NCBI GenBank assembly: GCA_049687495.1
Contig: JBAVJB010000008.1
Coordinates: forward strand, 1 to 26,634
Direction of reading: 5' to 3'
DNA length: 26,634 nucleotides
Origin: Salinimicrobium sp049687495
Lineage (GTDB): Bacteria > Bacteroidota > Bacteroidia > Flavobacteriales > Flavobacteriaceae
Below, one piece after another: positions 14,113-22,207 of the stretch (position 1 is the stretch's first letter; each line of letters opens with the position of its first letter). The notes under the pieces were generated by a model. That model was not told the DNA's origin, did not search any database, and worked only from the letters and a program-made list of their open reading frames with translations. The position numbers were made by a program, and so were the translations under genes.

Positions 14113-15243
14113 ATGAAATTTGAACTAGCAGTTAAAGATCCCGGCAGCAGTGCACGGGCGGGAGTTATAACTACAGACCACGGAACAATTGAAACCCCCA
14201 TCTTTATGCCGGTGGGAACGGTGGCCTCGGTAAAAGGAATAAGCCAGAAAGAACTTAAGGAAGAAGTGAATCCCGATATTATTTTGGGAAATACTTACCA
14301 CCTGTACCTTAGGCCGCAAACCGATATTCTTAAAAAAGCCGGAGGACTGCACAAGTTTATGAACTGGGACAGGAATATACTTACCGACAGTGGTGGTTAT
14401 CAAGTATACTCTCTTGCCGACAGAAGAAAGATCAAAGAAGAAGGAGTAAGGTTCAAATCCCATATTGACGGTTCTTATCATAATTTCACTCCCGAAAATG
14501 TGATGGAGATCCAGCGTTTGATCGGGGCTGATATTATTATGGCCTTTGATGAATGCACGCCTTATCCCTGCGATTATAATTACGCGAAAAATTCCATGCA
14601 CCGTACCCACAGGTGGCTTGACAGGTGTATTTCGCATCTTGATAAAACCCCTCCGGAATATGGTTATTCCCAGGCGCTTTTTCCAATTGTGCAGGGAAGT
14701 ACTTATAAAGATCTGAGGGAGCAGTCTGCGGAATATATCGCTAAGGCCGGAGCTGAAGGAAACGCCATCGGCGGACTTTCGGTAGGAGAGCCGGCAGAAG
14801 AAATGTACGCAATGACCGAGGTGGTGACAAACATCCTTCCCGAGGATAAACCGCGTTACCTTATGGGCGTAGGCACACCAATAAATATTCTTGAAAACAT
14901 TGCTCTCGGGGTCGATATGTTCGACTGCGTAATGCCTACCCGGAATGCCAGAAACGGAATGCTTTTTACGGCTCATGGCACCATAAATATCAGGAACAAG
15001 AAGTGGGAAGATGATTTTTCTCCTATAGATGAATCGGGGGTAACCTATGTGGATACTTTTTACACAAAAGCTTACCTGCGCCACCTTTTTACTGTAAATG
15101 AAATGCTGGGAAAACAGATTGCGACCATGCACAACCTGGGATTTTACCTGTGGTTGGTTCGTGAGGCCAGAAAACATATCTTAGCAGGGGATTTTGCCTC
15201 CTGGAAGAATAAAATGGTGCAACAAATGGACAAACGCCTCTAA
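14113..15243 (+). CDS. tgt: Queuine/preQ1 tRNA-guanine transglycosylase, lacking zinc-site cysteines
   Basis: The product is 376 residues, normal for bacterial Tgt, which exchanges guanine 34 for preQ1 in tRNAs with GUN anticodons. Conserved parts are present: ILTDSGGYQVYSL with Asp92, IGGLSVGEP, and GVDMFDCVMPTRNARNG with the nucleophile equivalent Asp271. In E. coli Tgt zinc is held by a C-x-C-x2-C motif plus a histidine. The aligned segment here (P304 to L322) reads PIDESGVTYVDTFYTKAYL, with Gly309, Thr311 and Asp314 in place of the three cysteines at unchanged spacing; the His340 equivalent in TMHNL is kept. The protein is otherwise intact, so it may be active without this zinc or with another stabilising arrangement. 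The permease gene starts one base after its stop codon. Confidence 0.94.
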   Translation: MKFELAVKDPGSSARAGVITTDHGTIETPIFMPVGTVASVKGISQKELKEEVNPDIILGNTYHLYLRPQTDILKKAGGLHKFMNWDRNILTDSGGYQVYSLADRRKIKEEGVRFKSHIDGSYHNFTPENVMEIQRLIGADIIMAFDECTPYPCDYNYAKNSMHRTHRWLDRCISHLDKTPPEYGYSQALFPIVQGSTYKDLREQSAEYIAKAGAEGNAIGGLSVGEPAEEMYAMTEVVTNILPEDKPRYLMGVGTPINILENIALGVDMFDCVMPTRNARNGMLFTAHGTINIRNKKWEDDFSPIDESGVTYVDTFYTKAYLRHLFTVNEMLGKQIATMHNLGFYLWLVREARKHILAGDFASWKNKMVQQMDKRL

Positions 15244-15244
15244 C

Positions 15245-16318
15245 TTGAAGATCCTAGACTGGTACATACTTAAGCGTTACCTGGGCACTTTTTTCCTGTT
15301 GCTCCTGCTTTTCATTCCCATTGGCATCACCGTGAACCTTGCCGAAAAGATCGACAAGATCCTGGAGAATGAGGTGCCGTTCATGGAGGTAGTTTCCTAT
15401 TATATAGATTTTACGATCTACTTTGCTAACCTGCTGTTCCCGCTTTTCCTTTTTCTTTCGGTGATCTGGTTTACGAGCAAGCTGGCACAAAACACCGAAA
15501 TTATCGCATTTTTGAGCAGTGGGGTTTCCTTCTGGCGTTTCCTGCGGCCTTACGTTATTGGTGCGACCATAGTTTGCCTTGGCGCCCTGGTCCTGGGAAT
15601 GTACCTTGCGCCCAGTGCCAGTAAAGGTTTCAATGAATTTAAATATACTTACTTCAAAAGAGGGAGCGAAGTACAGGAGACCAGCGATGTCTACAGGCAG
15701 ATCAACGATGACGAGTATATCTACGCCTCACATTTCCAGCCAAGGACAAATTCTGCCAGGAATTTCACTTTGGAACATTTTAACGGGAACAAACTTGAGT
15801 ACAAGATAAGCGCGTCCCGGCTTCAGCTGAATGAGGATTCCACTTATACCCTTACCAACTACAACAAAAGGATCATTGGAGAGAACGGTGACCAATTGAT
15901 CACCGAGATCAACAAGGATACTGTGCTGCCTTTTGAATTTGATGAATTGACGCCTGTTTCTTATATGGCCGAAACCCTCAACTATAACGAGCTTAATAAT
16001 TTTATCGAGCAGGAGAAAAGGCGTGGTTCGGGCAACATCAACCGTTATATGGTAGTAGCATACAAACGCTGGAGTTTGCCGGTTTCGGCTTACATCCTCA
16101 CCATTATTGCGGTGGCTGTTTCCTCCATTAAAAGAAGGGGAGGAATGGGAGTGAACCTCGCGCTGGGGATCACCCTCGCTTTCATCTTCATTTTTATGGA
16201 CAAGGTCTTTGGTACTATTGCCGAACAATCAACTTTTTCGCCGCTAATCGCGGTCTGGTTTCCCAATATCATCTTCGGAATTTTAGCTGTTTACCTGCTC
16301 TATAATGCCAAACGATAA
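15245..16318 (+). CDS. LptF/LptG-family lipopolysaccharide export permease
   Basis: The product is 357 residues from a TTG start at 15245, one base after the tgt stop codon; the reading LKILDWYILKRYLGTFF fits the usual N-terminus of the family. It has three membrane helices at the N-terminal end (about 12-34, 52-78, 97-118), a large periplasmic beta-jellyroll-like part (about 120-270) and three more helices at the C-terminal end (about 285-355). In the known Lpt system, two such proteins with the LptB ATPase extract LPS from the inner membrane and push it to the LptA bridge. Whether it is LptF or LptG cannot be told here. The EamA gene overlaps its 3' end by 14 bases, so tgt, this gene and the transporter appear to be one operon. 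Confidence 0.9.
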   Translation: MKILDWYILKRYLGTFFLLLLLFIPIGITVNLAEKIDKILENEVPFMEVVSYYIDFTIYFANLLFPLFLFLSVIWFTSKLAQNTEIIAFLSSGVSFWRFLRPYVIGATIVCLGALVLGMYLAPSASKGFNEFKYTYFKRGSEVQETSDVYRQINDDEYIYASHFQPRTNSARNFTLEHFNGNKLEYKISASRLQLNEDSTYTLTNYNKRIIGENGDQLITEINKDTVLPFEFDELTPVSYMAETLNYNELNNFIEQEKRRGSGNINRYMVVAYKRWSLPVSAYILTIIAVAVSSIKRRGGMGVNLALGITLAFIFIFMDKVFGTIAEQSTFSPLIAVWFPNIIFGILAVYLLYNAKR

Positions 16319-17228
16319 GCTGCGCAGCTACCTGCATTTCCACGTGATCGTGTTCATTTGGGGCTTTACGGCCGTACTTGGCGCGCTAATTTCGCTGGAG
16401 GCCGTACCGCTGGTTTGGTACCGCATGCTCATGGCAAGCGGTTTTATCTTCGTCTGGATAAAATGGAAGAAAAAAGACCTGAAGCTTGGTGCCAAAAGAG
16501 TTTGGGTGATGTTGATCGCCGGGGTGGTGATCGCGCTGCACTGGCTTACCTTCTTTGGCGCCATAAAAGTCTCTAATGTTTCTATCACGCTTGCTTTGCT
16601 TTCAACGGGTGCTTTTTTCACCTCTATTATGGAGCCTATTTTCTATAAAAGGAAACTCATTTGGTATGAAGTGCTCTTCGGGCTCATCGTGATCCTGGGG
16701 CTCTACATCATTTTCCAGGTGGAAACAGAATATTTGCTGGGCATTGGCCTTGCGTTGCTTTCGGCCTTTCTTTCGGCGGTGTTTTCCTTGATCAACGGAA
16801 AGCTGGCGCAACGGGAAGATGCTTCTGTGATCTCATTTTACGAACTGCTCACCGGTGCAGGGGCAATAACACTTTACCTGCTGCTGTTGTCTTTCTTCGG
16901 AAATACTTCGGAAGGATTTTCGGCAGAATTCTTTAATGTTTCTGCTGCAGACTGGGGTTATCTATTCGTGCTGGCTTCGGTTTGTACTGCTTATGCTTTT
17001 ATAGCTTCCGTAGCAGTGATGAGACATTTGAGCCCTTATACGATCATGTTGACCATTAACCTTGAGCCGGTTTACGGTATCCTGCTGGCGTTCTGGATCT
17101 TTGGCAGCGATGAAAAGATGAGCCCGGGCTTTTATTACGGGGCTATTATCATCCTCACAACCGTCATCCTCAACGGCATACTTAAAACGAGGAGAAAAAT
17201 TAAAAGACAAAGGAAAAGCTCCTTTTAA
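16305..17228 (+). CDS. EamA/DMT-superfamily transporter
   Basis: The product is 307 residues with about ten hydrophobic helices in two EamA-like halves (about 8-140 and 150-290). Recognisable segments are FIWGFTAVLGALISLEAVPLVWYRM in the first half, and ASVAVMRHLSPYTIMLTINLEPVYGILLA in the second, where the LEPV motif is typical. The C-terminus is basic (KTRRKIKRQRKSS), expected to be cytoplasmic. Family members move small metabolites such as amino acids out of or into the cell; the substrate is unknown. The ATG at 16305 overlaps the permease gene by 14 bases, indicating translational coupling. Confidence 0.9.
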   Translation: MPNDKLRSYLHFHVIVFIWGFTAVLGALISLEAVPLVWYRMLMASGFIFVWIKWKKKDLKLGAKRVWVMLIAGVVIALHWLTFFGAIKVSNVSITLALLSTGAFFTSIMEPIFYKRKLIWYEVLFGLIVILGLYIIFQVETEYLLGIGLALLSAFLSAVFSLINGKLAQREDASVISFYELLTGAGAITLYLLLLSFFGNTSEGFSAEFFNVSAADWGYLFVLASVCTAYAFIASVAVMRHLSPYTIMLTINLEPVYGILLAFWIFGSDEKMSPGFYYGAIIILTTVILNGILKTRRKIKRQRKSSF

Positions 17229-17234
17229 AGTTCT

Positions 17235-17242
17235 TATATTTG
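17235..17242 (+). promoter_or_regulatory. Probable -7 element of the accA promoter
   Basis: TATATTTG matches TAnnTTTG exactly, 33 bases before the accA start codon. No TTG is found at the -33 position. Confidence 0.5.
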
Positions 17243-17275
17243 TAAGCTGATTTTAATAAAACCGCATAACTCCCT

Positions 17276-18229
17276 ATGGAATATTTAGATTTTGAATTAC
17301 CTATAAAAGAGTTGGAAGAACAGTATCAAAAGGCCTGTGCTATTGGTGAAGAGAGCGATGTCGATGTTTCGGCAACCTGCAAGCAGATCGAAAAGAGGCT
17401 GAACGAGACTAAAAAAGAGATTTACAAGAATTTGACTGCCTGGCAGCGCGTACAGCTCTCAAGGCATCCAAATAGGCCATATACCCTTGACTATATCAAC
17501 GCCATCTGCGGAAAATCTTTCCTTGAGCTGCATGGTGACCGAAATGTAAAAGACGACAAAGCCATGATTGGCGGTCTTGGAAAGATCGGCGACCAAAGTT
17601 ATATGTTCATTGGCCAGCAGAAGGGATATAACACCAAGACCCGCCAATACCGGAATTTTGGGATGGCAAATCCTGAAGGCTACCGTAAGGCCCTGAGGCT
17701 GATGAAGTCTGCTGAAAAATTTGGTGTCCCTGTGGTGACTTTCGTGGATACTCCGGGAGCTTACCCGGGACTGGAAGCCGAAGAACGCGGACAGGGAGAG
17801 GCAATCGCCCGAAATATTCTTGAAATGACAAGGCTTAAAGTGCCTATCATAGTAGTGATCATTGGTGAAGGAGCCAGTGGTGGTGCATTGGGAATTGGAG
17901 TGGGAGACAAGGTGTTGATGCTGGAGAATACCTGGTATTCTGTGATCTCGCCGGAGTCCTGTTCTTCTATTTTGTGGAGAAGCTGGGAGTATAAGGAAAA
18001 GGCAGCCGAAGCTTTAAAACTTACGGCCAAAGACATGAAAAAACAGAAGTTGATCGATGAGATCGTGAAAGAACCGGTTGGTGGTGCACACAGCGATCGA
18101 AACAAAACTTTTGATACTGTCAAAAATGCCATTTCTGAAGCCTATGATGAATTTAAAAACTTATCACCAGAAGAACTCGTGAAGAACCGAATGGAAAAAT
18201 ATTCGGGCATGGGTGTCTTTAAAGGATAA
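17276..18229 (+). CDS. accA: Acetyl-CoA carboxylase carboxyltransferase subunit alpha
   Basis: The product is 317 residues, as usual for AccA. With AccD it transfers the carboxyl group from carboxybiotin to acetyl-CoA, giving malonyl-CoA for fatty acid synthesis. Conserved regions include WQRVQLSRHPNRPYTLDYI (about 61-79), FLELHGDR, FGMANPEGYRKALRLMKSAE, the oxyanion-hole region VTFVDTPGAYPGLEAEERGQ, and EGASGGALGIGVGD followed by SVISPESCSSILW. It starts at the first ATG (17276), has its own -7 element and a terminator, so it is probably monocistronic. AccD is not in this window. Confidence 0.97.
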   Translation: MEYLDFELPIKELEEQYQKACAIGEESDVDVSATCKQIEKRLNETKKEIYKNLTAWQRVQLSRHPNRPYTLDYINAICGKSFLELHGDRNVKDDKAMIGGLGKIGDQSYMFIGQQKGYNTKTRQYRNFGMANPEGYRKALRLMKSAEKFGVPVVTFVDTPGAYPGLEAEERGQGEAIARNILEMTRLKVPIIVVIIGEGASGGALGIGVGDKVLMLENTWYSVISPESCSSILWRSWEYKEKAAEALKLTAKDMKKQKLIDEIVKEPVGGAHSDRNKTFDTVKNAISEAYDEFKNLSPEELVKNRMEKYSGMGVFKG

Positions 18230-18255
18230 GAGCTTTAAGAATAACTGCTGATTAT

Positions 18256-18285
18256 AATCCGAAGCGGGAGCTTCGGATTTTTTTG
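18256..18285 (+). terminator. Intrinsic terminator after accA
   Basis: AATCCGAAGC-GGGA-GCTTCGGATT is a perfect 10-bp stem followed by a run of Ts. Confidence 0.88.
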
Positions 18286-18288
18286 GCC

Positions 18289-18333
18289 TTATCAACAAAA
18301 AAATAAAGTTTTCAACAGTTAAATTGTTCATAA
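18289..18333. promoter_or_regulatory. Cluster of DnaA-box-like nonamers upstream of dnaB
   Basis: Three nonamers close to the E. coli DnaA box TTATNCACA lie within 45 bases: TTATCAACA (18289-18297, plus), TTTTCAACA (18309-18317, plus) and TTATGAACA (18325-18333, minus). The surrounding sequence is AT-rich. They could mark DnaA control of dnaB; each differs by at least one base from the E. coli consensus, so the call is tentative. Confidence 0.35.
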
Positions 18334-18396
18334 CCTGTGAACTAAGACGAAGGGTTTTCAGGAAGGTTCTAAGTTCAATTTTTCTACATTCGCTAC

Positions 18397-19944
18397 ATGG
18401 AAAAAGCCAGGTCCCCAAAAAATTACAATTACAGCTCCGGCAATGTTATCAACCTTGAAAAAGGAAAAATTCCGCCGCAAGCTGTTGATTTAGAAGAAGT
18501 TGTGTTAGGTGCGATGATGATCGACAAAAAAGGTGTTGATGAGGTCATCGATATTTTACAGCCCGACGTGTTTTACAAAACCGCTCACCAGTACATCTTT
18601 GAAGCCATTTTTAAGCTCTTCGAAAATTCTGAACCTGTTGACTTATTAACTGTTTCTAACCAGCTTAAGCAGGATCAGAAGCTGGAGCAGGCGGGAGGCG
18701 ATTTTTACCTGGTGCAGCTCACTCAAAAAGTTTCTTCTTCGGCACATATTGAGTTTCACGCGCGTATCATCCTTCAAAAGCACATTCAGCGTAGCCTTAT
18801 TAAGATCTCAAACGAAATTATCGAGGAATCTTACGATGAGACCACAGATGTTTTTGACCTATTAGATATGGCCGAATCCAGGCTTTACGAGGTGACGCAG
18901 GGGAATATAAAACGTTCTTCGGAAACTGCGCAGGAGCTGGTGATGCAGGCGAAAAAGAAGATCGAGGAGATCTCGAATAAATCAGGGCTTTCGGGTATTC
19001 CTTCGGGATTTGAGAAACTGGATACCCTTACCTCGGGTTGGCAGCCCAGTGATTTGATCATTGTAGCCGCACGTCCGGGTATGGGTAAAACGGCGTTGAC
19101 CCTGTCTATGGCGAGGAACATTGCTGTAGGACAAAATATTCCGGTAGCCTTTTTCTCATTGGAGATGTCTTCGGTACAGTTGATCACCCGTTTGATCTCT
19201 TCAGAAACAGGATTGTCTTCAGAAAAACTTCGTACCGGGAACCTGGAAAAACACGAGTGGGAGCAGCTTAACGTAAAAGTGAAAGGCCTTGAAAAAGCGC
19301 CGCTTTTCATCGATGATACCCCGTCGCTTTCTATTTTTGACCTGCGTGCAAAAGCAAGACGATTGGCCTCTCAACACGGGATAAGGTTGATCGTGATCGA
19401 TTACCTGCAGTTGATGACCGCCGGCGGAAGCCAGAAAGGCGGAAACCGTGAGCAGGAGATCTCTACCATTTCCCGAAACCTAAAGGCGCTTGCCAAAGAA
19501 CTTAACGTTCCGGTGATCGCGCTGTCACAGCTGTCGCGTGCAGTGGAAACCAGGGGTGGTTCAAAAAGGCCACTTTTGAGTGACCTTAGGGAATCCGGGG
19601 CGATCGAGCAGGATGCCGATATCGTTTCCTTCATCTATCGACCAGAGTACTATAAGATCGAGGAATGGGATGATGAAGAAAGAACTCCTACAGACGGACA
19701 GGCGGAATTTATTGTGGCCAAGCACAGGAATGGTGGTTTAGAGAATATTAGGTTGAAATTCATAGGGCATTTAGGTAAATTTGATAACTTAGATGACTTT
19801 GATTCCCCTTCTGAATTCTACTCCAAGATGAATGATGATGAATCTGGGGACGGAGGGTTCAATACCGGCCACTTACCAAGCGCCGATGAGGCTTTTGGAA
19901 GTTCGATGAATGATTTTAATGATGATAATGACGTGCCTTTCTAA
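18397..19944 (+). CDS. dnaB: Replicative DNA helicase DnaB
   Basis: The product is 515 residues, slightly longer than E. coli DnaB (471) owing to an N-terminal extension of about 20 residues and an acidic C-terminal tail. The N-terminal primase-interaction domain lies at about 26-125 (PPQAVDLEEVVLGAMM). The RecA-like motor starts near 200, with Walker A ARPGMGKTA at 225-233, FSLEMSSVQLITRL, the Walker B-type LIVIDYLQLM, QLSRAVETR and the AKHRNG region. It unwinds DNA ahead of the fork as a hexameric ring. The tail (after about 470) is rich in Asp, Glu, Asn and Ser and ends DDNDVPF, similar to SSB-like acidic tips, which may bind partners. A terminator follows the gene. Confidence 0.96.
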   Translation: MEKARSPKNYNYSSGNVINLEKGKIPPQAVDLEEVVLGAMMIDKKGVDEVIDILQPDVFYKTAHQYIFEAIFKLFENSEPVDLLTVSNQLKQDQKLEQAGGDFYLVQLTQKVSSSAHIEFHARIILQKHIQRSLIKISNEIIEESYDETTDVFDLLDMAESRLYEVTQGNIKRSSETAQELVMQAKKKIEEISNKSGLSGIPSGFEKLDTLTSGWQPSDLIIVAARPGMGKTALTLSMARNIAVGQNIPVAFFSLEMSSVQLITRLISSETGLSSEKLRTGNLEKHEWEQLNVKVKGLEKAPLFIDDTPSLSIFDLRAKARRLASQHGIRLIVIDYLQLMTAGGSQKGGNREQEISTISRNLKALAKELNVPVIALSQLSRAVETRGGSKRPLLSDLRESGAIEQDADIVSFIYRPEYYKIEEWDDEERTPTDGQAEFIVAKHRNGGLENIRLKFIGHLGKFDNLDDFDSPSEFYSKMNDDESGDGGFNTGHLPSADEAFGSSMNDFNDDNDVPF

Positions 19945-20004
19945 TCGCATTTTCAAAAACCTGCAACGAACAGGTTCAATATGTACTGCAAAAAAAACAT
20001 CAGG

Positions 20005-20040
20005 AACCGGGACTGAAAATTCTTTCAACCCCGGTTTTTT
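20005..20040 (+). terminator. Intrinsic terminator after dnaB, abutting the next start codon
   Basis: AACCGGG (20005-20011) pairs with CCCGGTT (20030-20036). The loop can form a second short stem TGAAA/TTTCA, and a T-tract runs to 20040. The likely TTG start of the next gene is at 20042. A smaller hairpin AACCTG-N7-CAGGTT lies upstream at 19958-19976. Confidence 0.8.
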
Positions 20041-20041
20041 A

Positions 20042-21307
20042 TTGGTCTCAAAAAAGGCATTTTTGAGCCTGCTTCTTTTATTGTTTTCTTTTTCCGGGTT
20101 TGCATCCCAGATCCTGATTCCCATGGATGCCGAAACTCAGCAAAACCATCTCAAAGCATACGGAATAACTTATTGGGAGCTGGCTAAAGGCATCAAAGTG
20201 CAGTGGCTGCTCAATTACCGGGGCGGCTCATTTCTCATACCCGATTCTGAAGCGCTTCGAAAGGAGTGCCAGATCAGAGGGGTTTCTTTCGAAGTTTTGA
20301 GCGACAGTAAGACCGAAGAGATTCTGCAGGAGATAAGCAGTCCTTCCCGAAACATGGAAGCCGTCCTGCTTGAAAAGGCACCCAGGATCGCGGTTTACAG
20401 TCCACAGGGCAACAGCCCCTGGGATGATGCCGTGACTATGGTGCTCACTTATGCCGAAATTCCGTATGAAACTATTTATGACGAGGAGGTGCTCAATGAT
20501 GCTTTGCTACTGTTTGACTGGCTGCATTTGCACCACGAGGATTTTACGGGTCAATATGGAAAGTTTTACCGCAGCTACCGCACCGCACCCTGGTATATCG
20601 AGGATAAAAAAAATGCGGAATCTTTGGCCGCCAATTTGGGTTACGACAAGGTCTCTGAAGAGAAACTGGCTGTGGCACTTAAAATAAGAGACTATGTGGT
20701 GGGTGGAGGCTTTATGTTTGCCATGTGCAGCGCTACCGATAGTTTTGATATTGCTCTTGCTGCTGAAGATGTTGATATTGCCGAAGCCATGTTTGATGGT
20801 GATCCTAGTGATGCCGACTATCAGAAAAAGATCGACTACAGCAAAACTTTTGCTTTTACAGATTTTATCCTGGAAAGAGATCCTATGGTTTACGAATTCT
20901 CCTCTATAGATATGACCGCCAAAAGAAGAATTCCCATGGACGCCGATTACTTTACCCTCATGGAATATTCTGCCAAATGGGACCCTATCCCGACCATGCT
21001 CACTCAAAATCACACCATGTTGGTTAAAGGTTTTATGGGGCAGACCACTTCTTACGATCCTGCAACTATTAAACCAACCGTTTTGGTGATGGGGGAGAGC
21101 AAGATCAACGGGGAAGCCCGTTACATCCACGGAATCAAAGGCAACGGTTTTTTTACCTTTTACGGAGGTCATGACCCTGAAGATTATCAGCATATGGTAG
21201 GCGACCCTAAGACCGAATTGGAATTGCATCCTAATTCTCCCGGTTACAGGTTAATTTTGAACAACGTGCTATTCCCGGCGGCGAAAAAGAAAAAGCAAAA
21301 AACCTAA
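20042..21307 (+). CDS. Conserved exported protein of unknown function
   Basis: From a TTG start at 20042 the product is 421 residues with a clear signal peptide (MVSKKAFLSLLLLLFSFSGFAS, cleavage before Q). The frame is open upstream to ATG 19910, but that would put the signal peptide about 45 residues inside the protein and the coding region across a terminator. The mature part has conserved-looking stretches such as YGITYWELAKGIKVQWLLNY, PWDDAVTMVLTYAEIPYETI, HLHHEDFTGQYGKFY, GGGFMFAMCSATDSFDIALA, QNHTMLVKGFMGQTTSYD and FFTFYGGHDPEDYQH, and ends in a Lys-rich tail. I recall close relatives in Flavobacteriia labelled asparagine synthetase B; I see no synthetase motifs to justify that. An exported enzyme or binding protein is possible; the His/Asp-rich segments are suggestive only. 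Confidence 0.8.
   Translation: MVSKKAFLSLLLLLFSFSGFASQILIPMDAETQQNHLKAYGITYWELAKGIKVQWLLNYRGGSFLIPDSEALRKECQIRGVSFEVLSDSKTEEILQEISSPSRNMEAVLLEKAPRIAVYSPQGNSPWDDAVTMVLTYAEIPYETIYDEEVLNDALLLFDWLHLHHEDFTGQYGKFYRSYRTAPWYIEDKKNAESLAANLGYDKVSEEKLAVALKIRDYVVGGGFMFAMCSATDSFDIALAAEDVDIAEAMFDGDPSDADYQKKIDYSKTFAFTDFILERDPMVYEFSSIDMTAKRRIPMDADYFTLMEYSAKWDPIPTMLTQNHTMLVKGFMGQTTSYDPATIKPTVLVMGESKINGEARYIHGIKGNGFFTFYGGHDPEDYQHMVGDPKTELELHPNSPGYRLILNNVLFPAAKKKKQKT
20048..20066. repeat. Palindrome copy TCAAAAAAG-G-CATTTTTGA
   Basis: This has one mismatch from the 19-base palindrome seen at 232-250 and 11226-11244. It lies inside the first codons of the exported protein, where it encodes part of the basic N-region of the signal peptide. 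Confidence 0.65.
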
Positions 21308-21387
21308 GGAGGCATGGTTTCTATTTTCTTGTAAAGAGGGATCACAGTCCGTCTCTGCCACCAATCTTATATTTACTTTCTGCACAT

Positions 21388-22203
21388 ATGAAAATCGACT
21401 CCCACGTACATTTCTGGAAATATGATCCCCAAACCTACTCCTGGATTCCCGATGATATGGCGCGCATCAGGAAAGATTTCTTACCTGAAGATATTGAGCA
21501 GCTGCTTAAAAAGAATTATTTCGACGGCTGTATAGCCGTACAGGCAGACCAAAGCGAAGAGGAGACTGTGAAGTTGCTTGAGATCGCCAACACTTTTGAC
21601 CTTGTAAAAGGAGTTGTAGGTTGGGTAGACCTTTCTGCTGAAAATGCCAAAAACCGCCTGGAATTATATTCAAGAGATCCCTTTTTCAAAGGAGTGAGGC
21701 ATACCGTCTGGGACGAACAAGGGGAATTTATGACTGCTTCTGATTTTCAAAACGGAATTGCAGCCCTGCATGATTTCGGTTTGATCTATGAAATTCTTGC
21801 CTTTGATTACCAGCTTGCTGCGGCTGTAGAACTGGCAAAGAAATTCCCGGAACAAAAATTTGTGCTGGACCATATGGGCAAACCAAGAGTTTCTGATGAC
21901 GTTTCCGCGGAGTGGAAGGAGAATATTCTGAAGCTAGGGGAGCTGCCAAATGTGTTTTGTAAAATCTCGGGGTTGTTTACGCAGCCTGAGAAATTTAATT
22001 GGAAAACGGTCGATTTTCCCCTTTTTTTAGAGGTAGTACAGCAGGCATTCGGTGAGGATCGCCTGATGTTTGGCTCAGACTGGCCCGTGAGTACCGCTGC
22101 CGTTTCTTATGAGGAGACCGTCGAGCAAATAAGAAGTTATTTCCCTGAAGCAAGTCTTCAGAAGATTTTAGGAGAAAATGCTGCAGCTTTTTATAATTTG
22201 TGA
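21388..22203 (+). CDS. Amidohydrolase-family metal-dependent hydrolase (lactonase-like)
   Basis: The product is 271 residues, typical of the COG3618-type amidohydrolases that include L-fuconolactonase, rhamnono-lactonase and related lactonases. The metal-binding HxH motif is DSHVHFW (His6, His8), a further histidine is in VLDHMGKP (His157), and the C-terminal catalytic Asp is in MFGSDWPVS. These fit a TIM-barrel hydrolase. The substrate is not readable, and no sugar catabolic genes flank it: an exported unknown protein lies upstream and a YjbQ gene 19 bases downstream. A TATATTTA sequence at 21368-21375 is a near match to a -7 element, so it may have its own promoter in the 80-base gap. Confidence 0.88.
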   Translation: MKIDSHVHFWKYDPQTYSWIPDDMARIRKDFLPEDIEQLLKKNYFDGCIAVQADQSEEETVKLLEIANTFDLVKGVVGWVDLSAENAKNRLELYSRDPFFKGVRHTVWDEQGEFMTASDFQNGIAALHDFGLIYEILAFDYQLAAAVELAKKFPEQKFVLDHMGKPRVSDDVSAEWKENILKLGELPNVFCKISGLFTQPEKFNWKTVDFPLFLEVVQQAFGEDRLMFGSDWPVSTAAVSYEETVEQIRSYFPEASLQKILGENAAAFYNL

Positions 22204-22207
22204 GGTG

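Noticed and set aside
13863..14123. Open frame of 86 codons between the transketolase and tgt genes
   Set aside because: It overlaps the start of tgt and two promoter regions, has a composition unlike the neighbours and resembles no known protein. A degraded gene remnant remains possible but unsupported.
14125..15177. 350-codon open frame antisense to tgt
   Set aside because: It is a codon-bias shadow; tgt has clear family motifs on the other strand, while this frame gives no recognisable domain or start signal.
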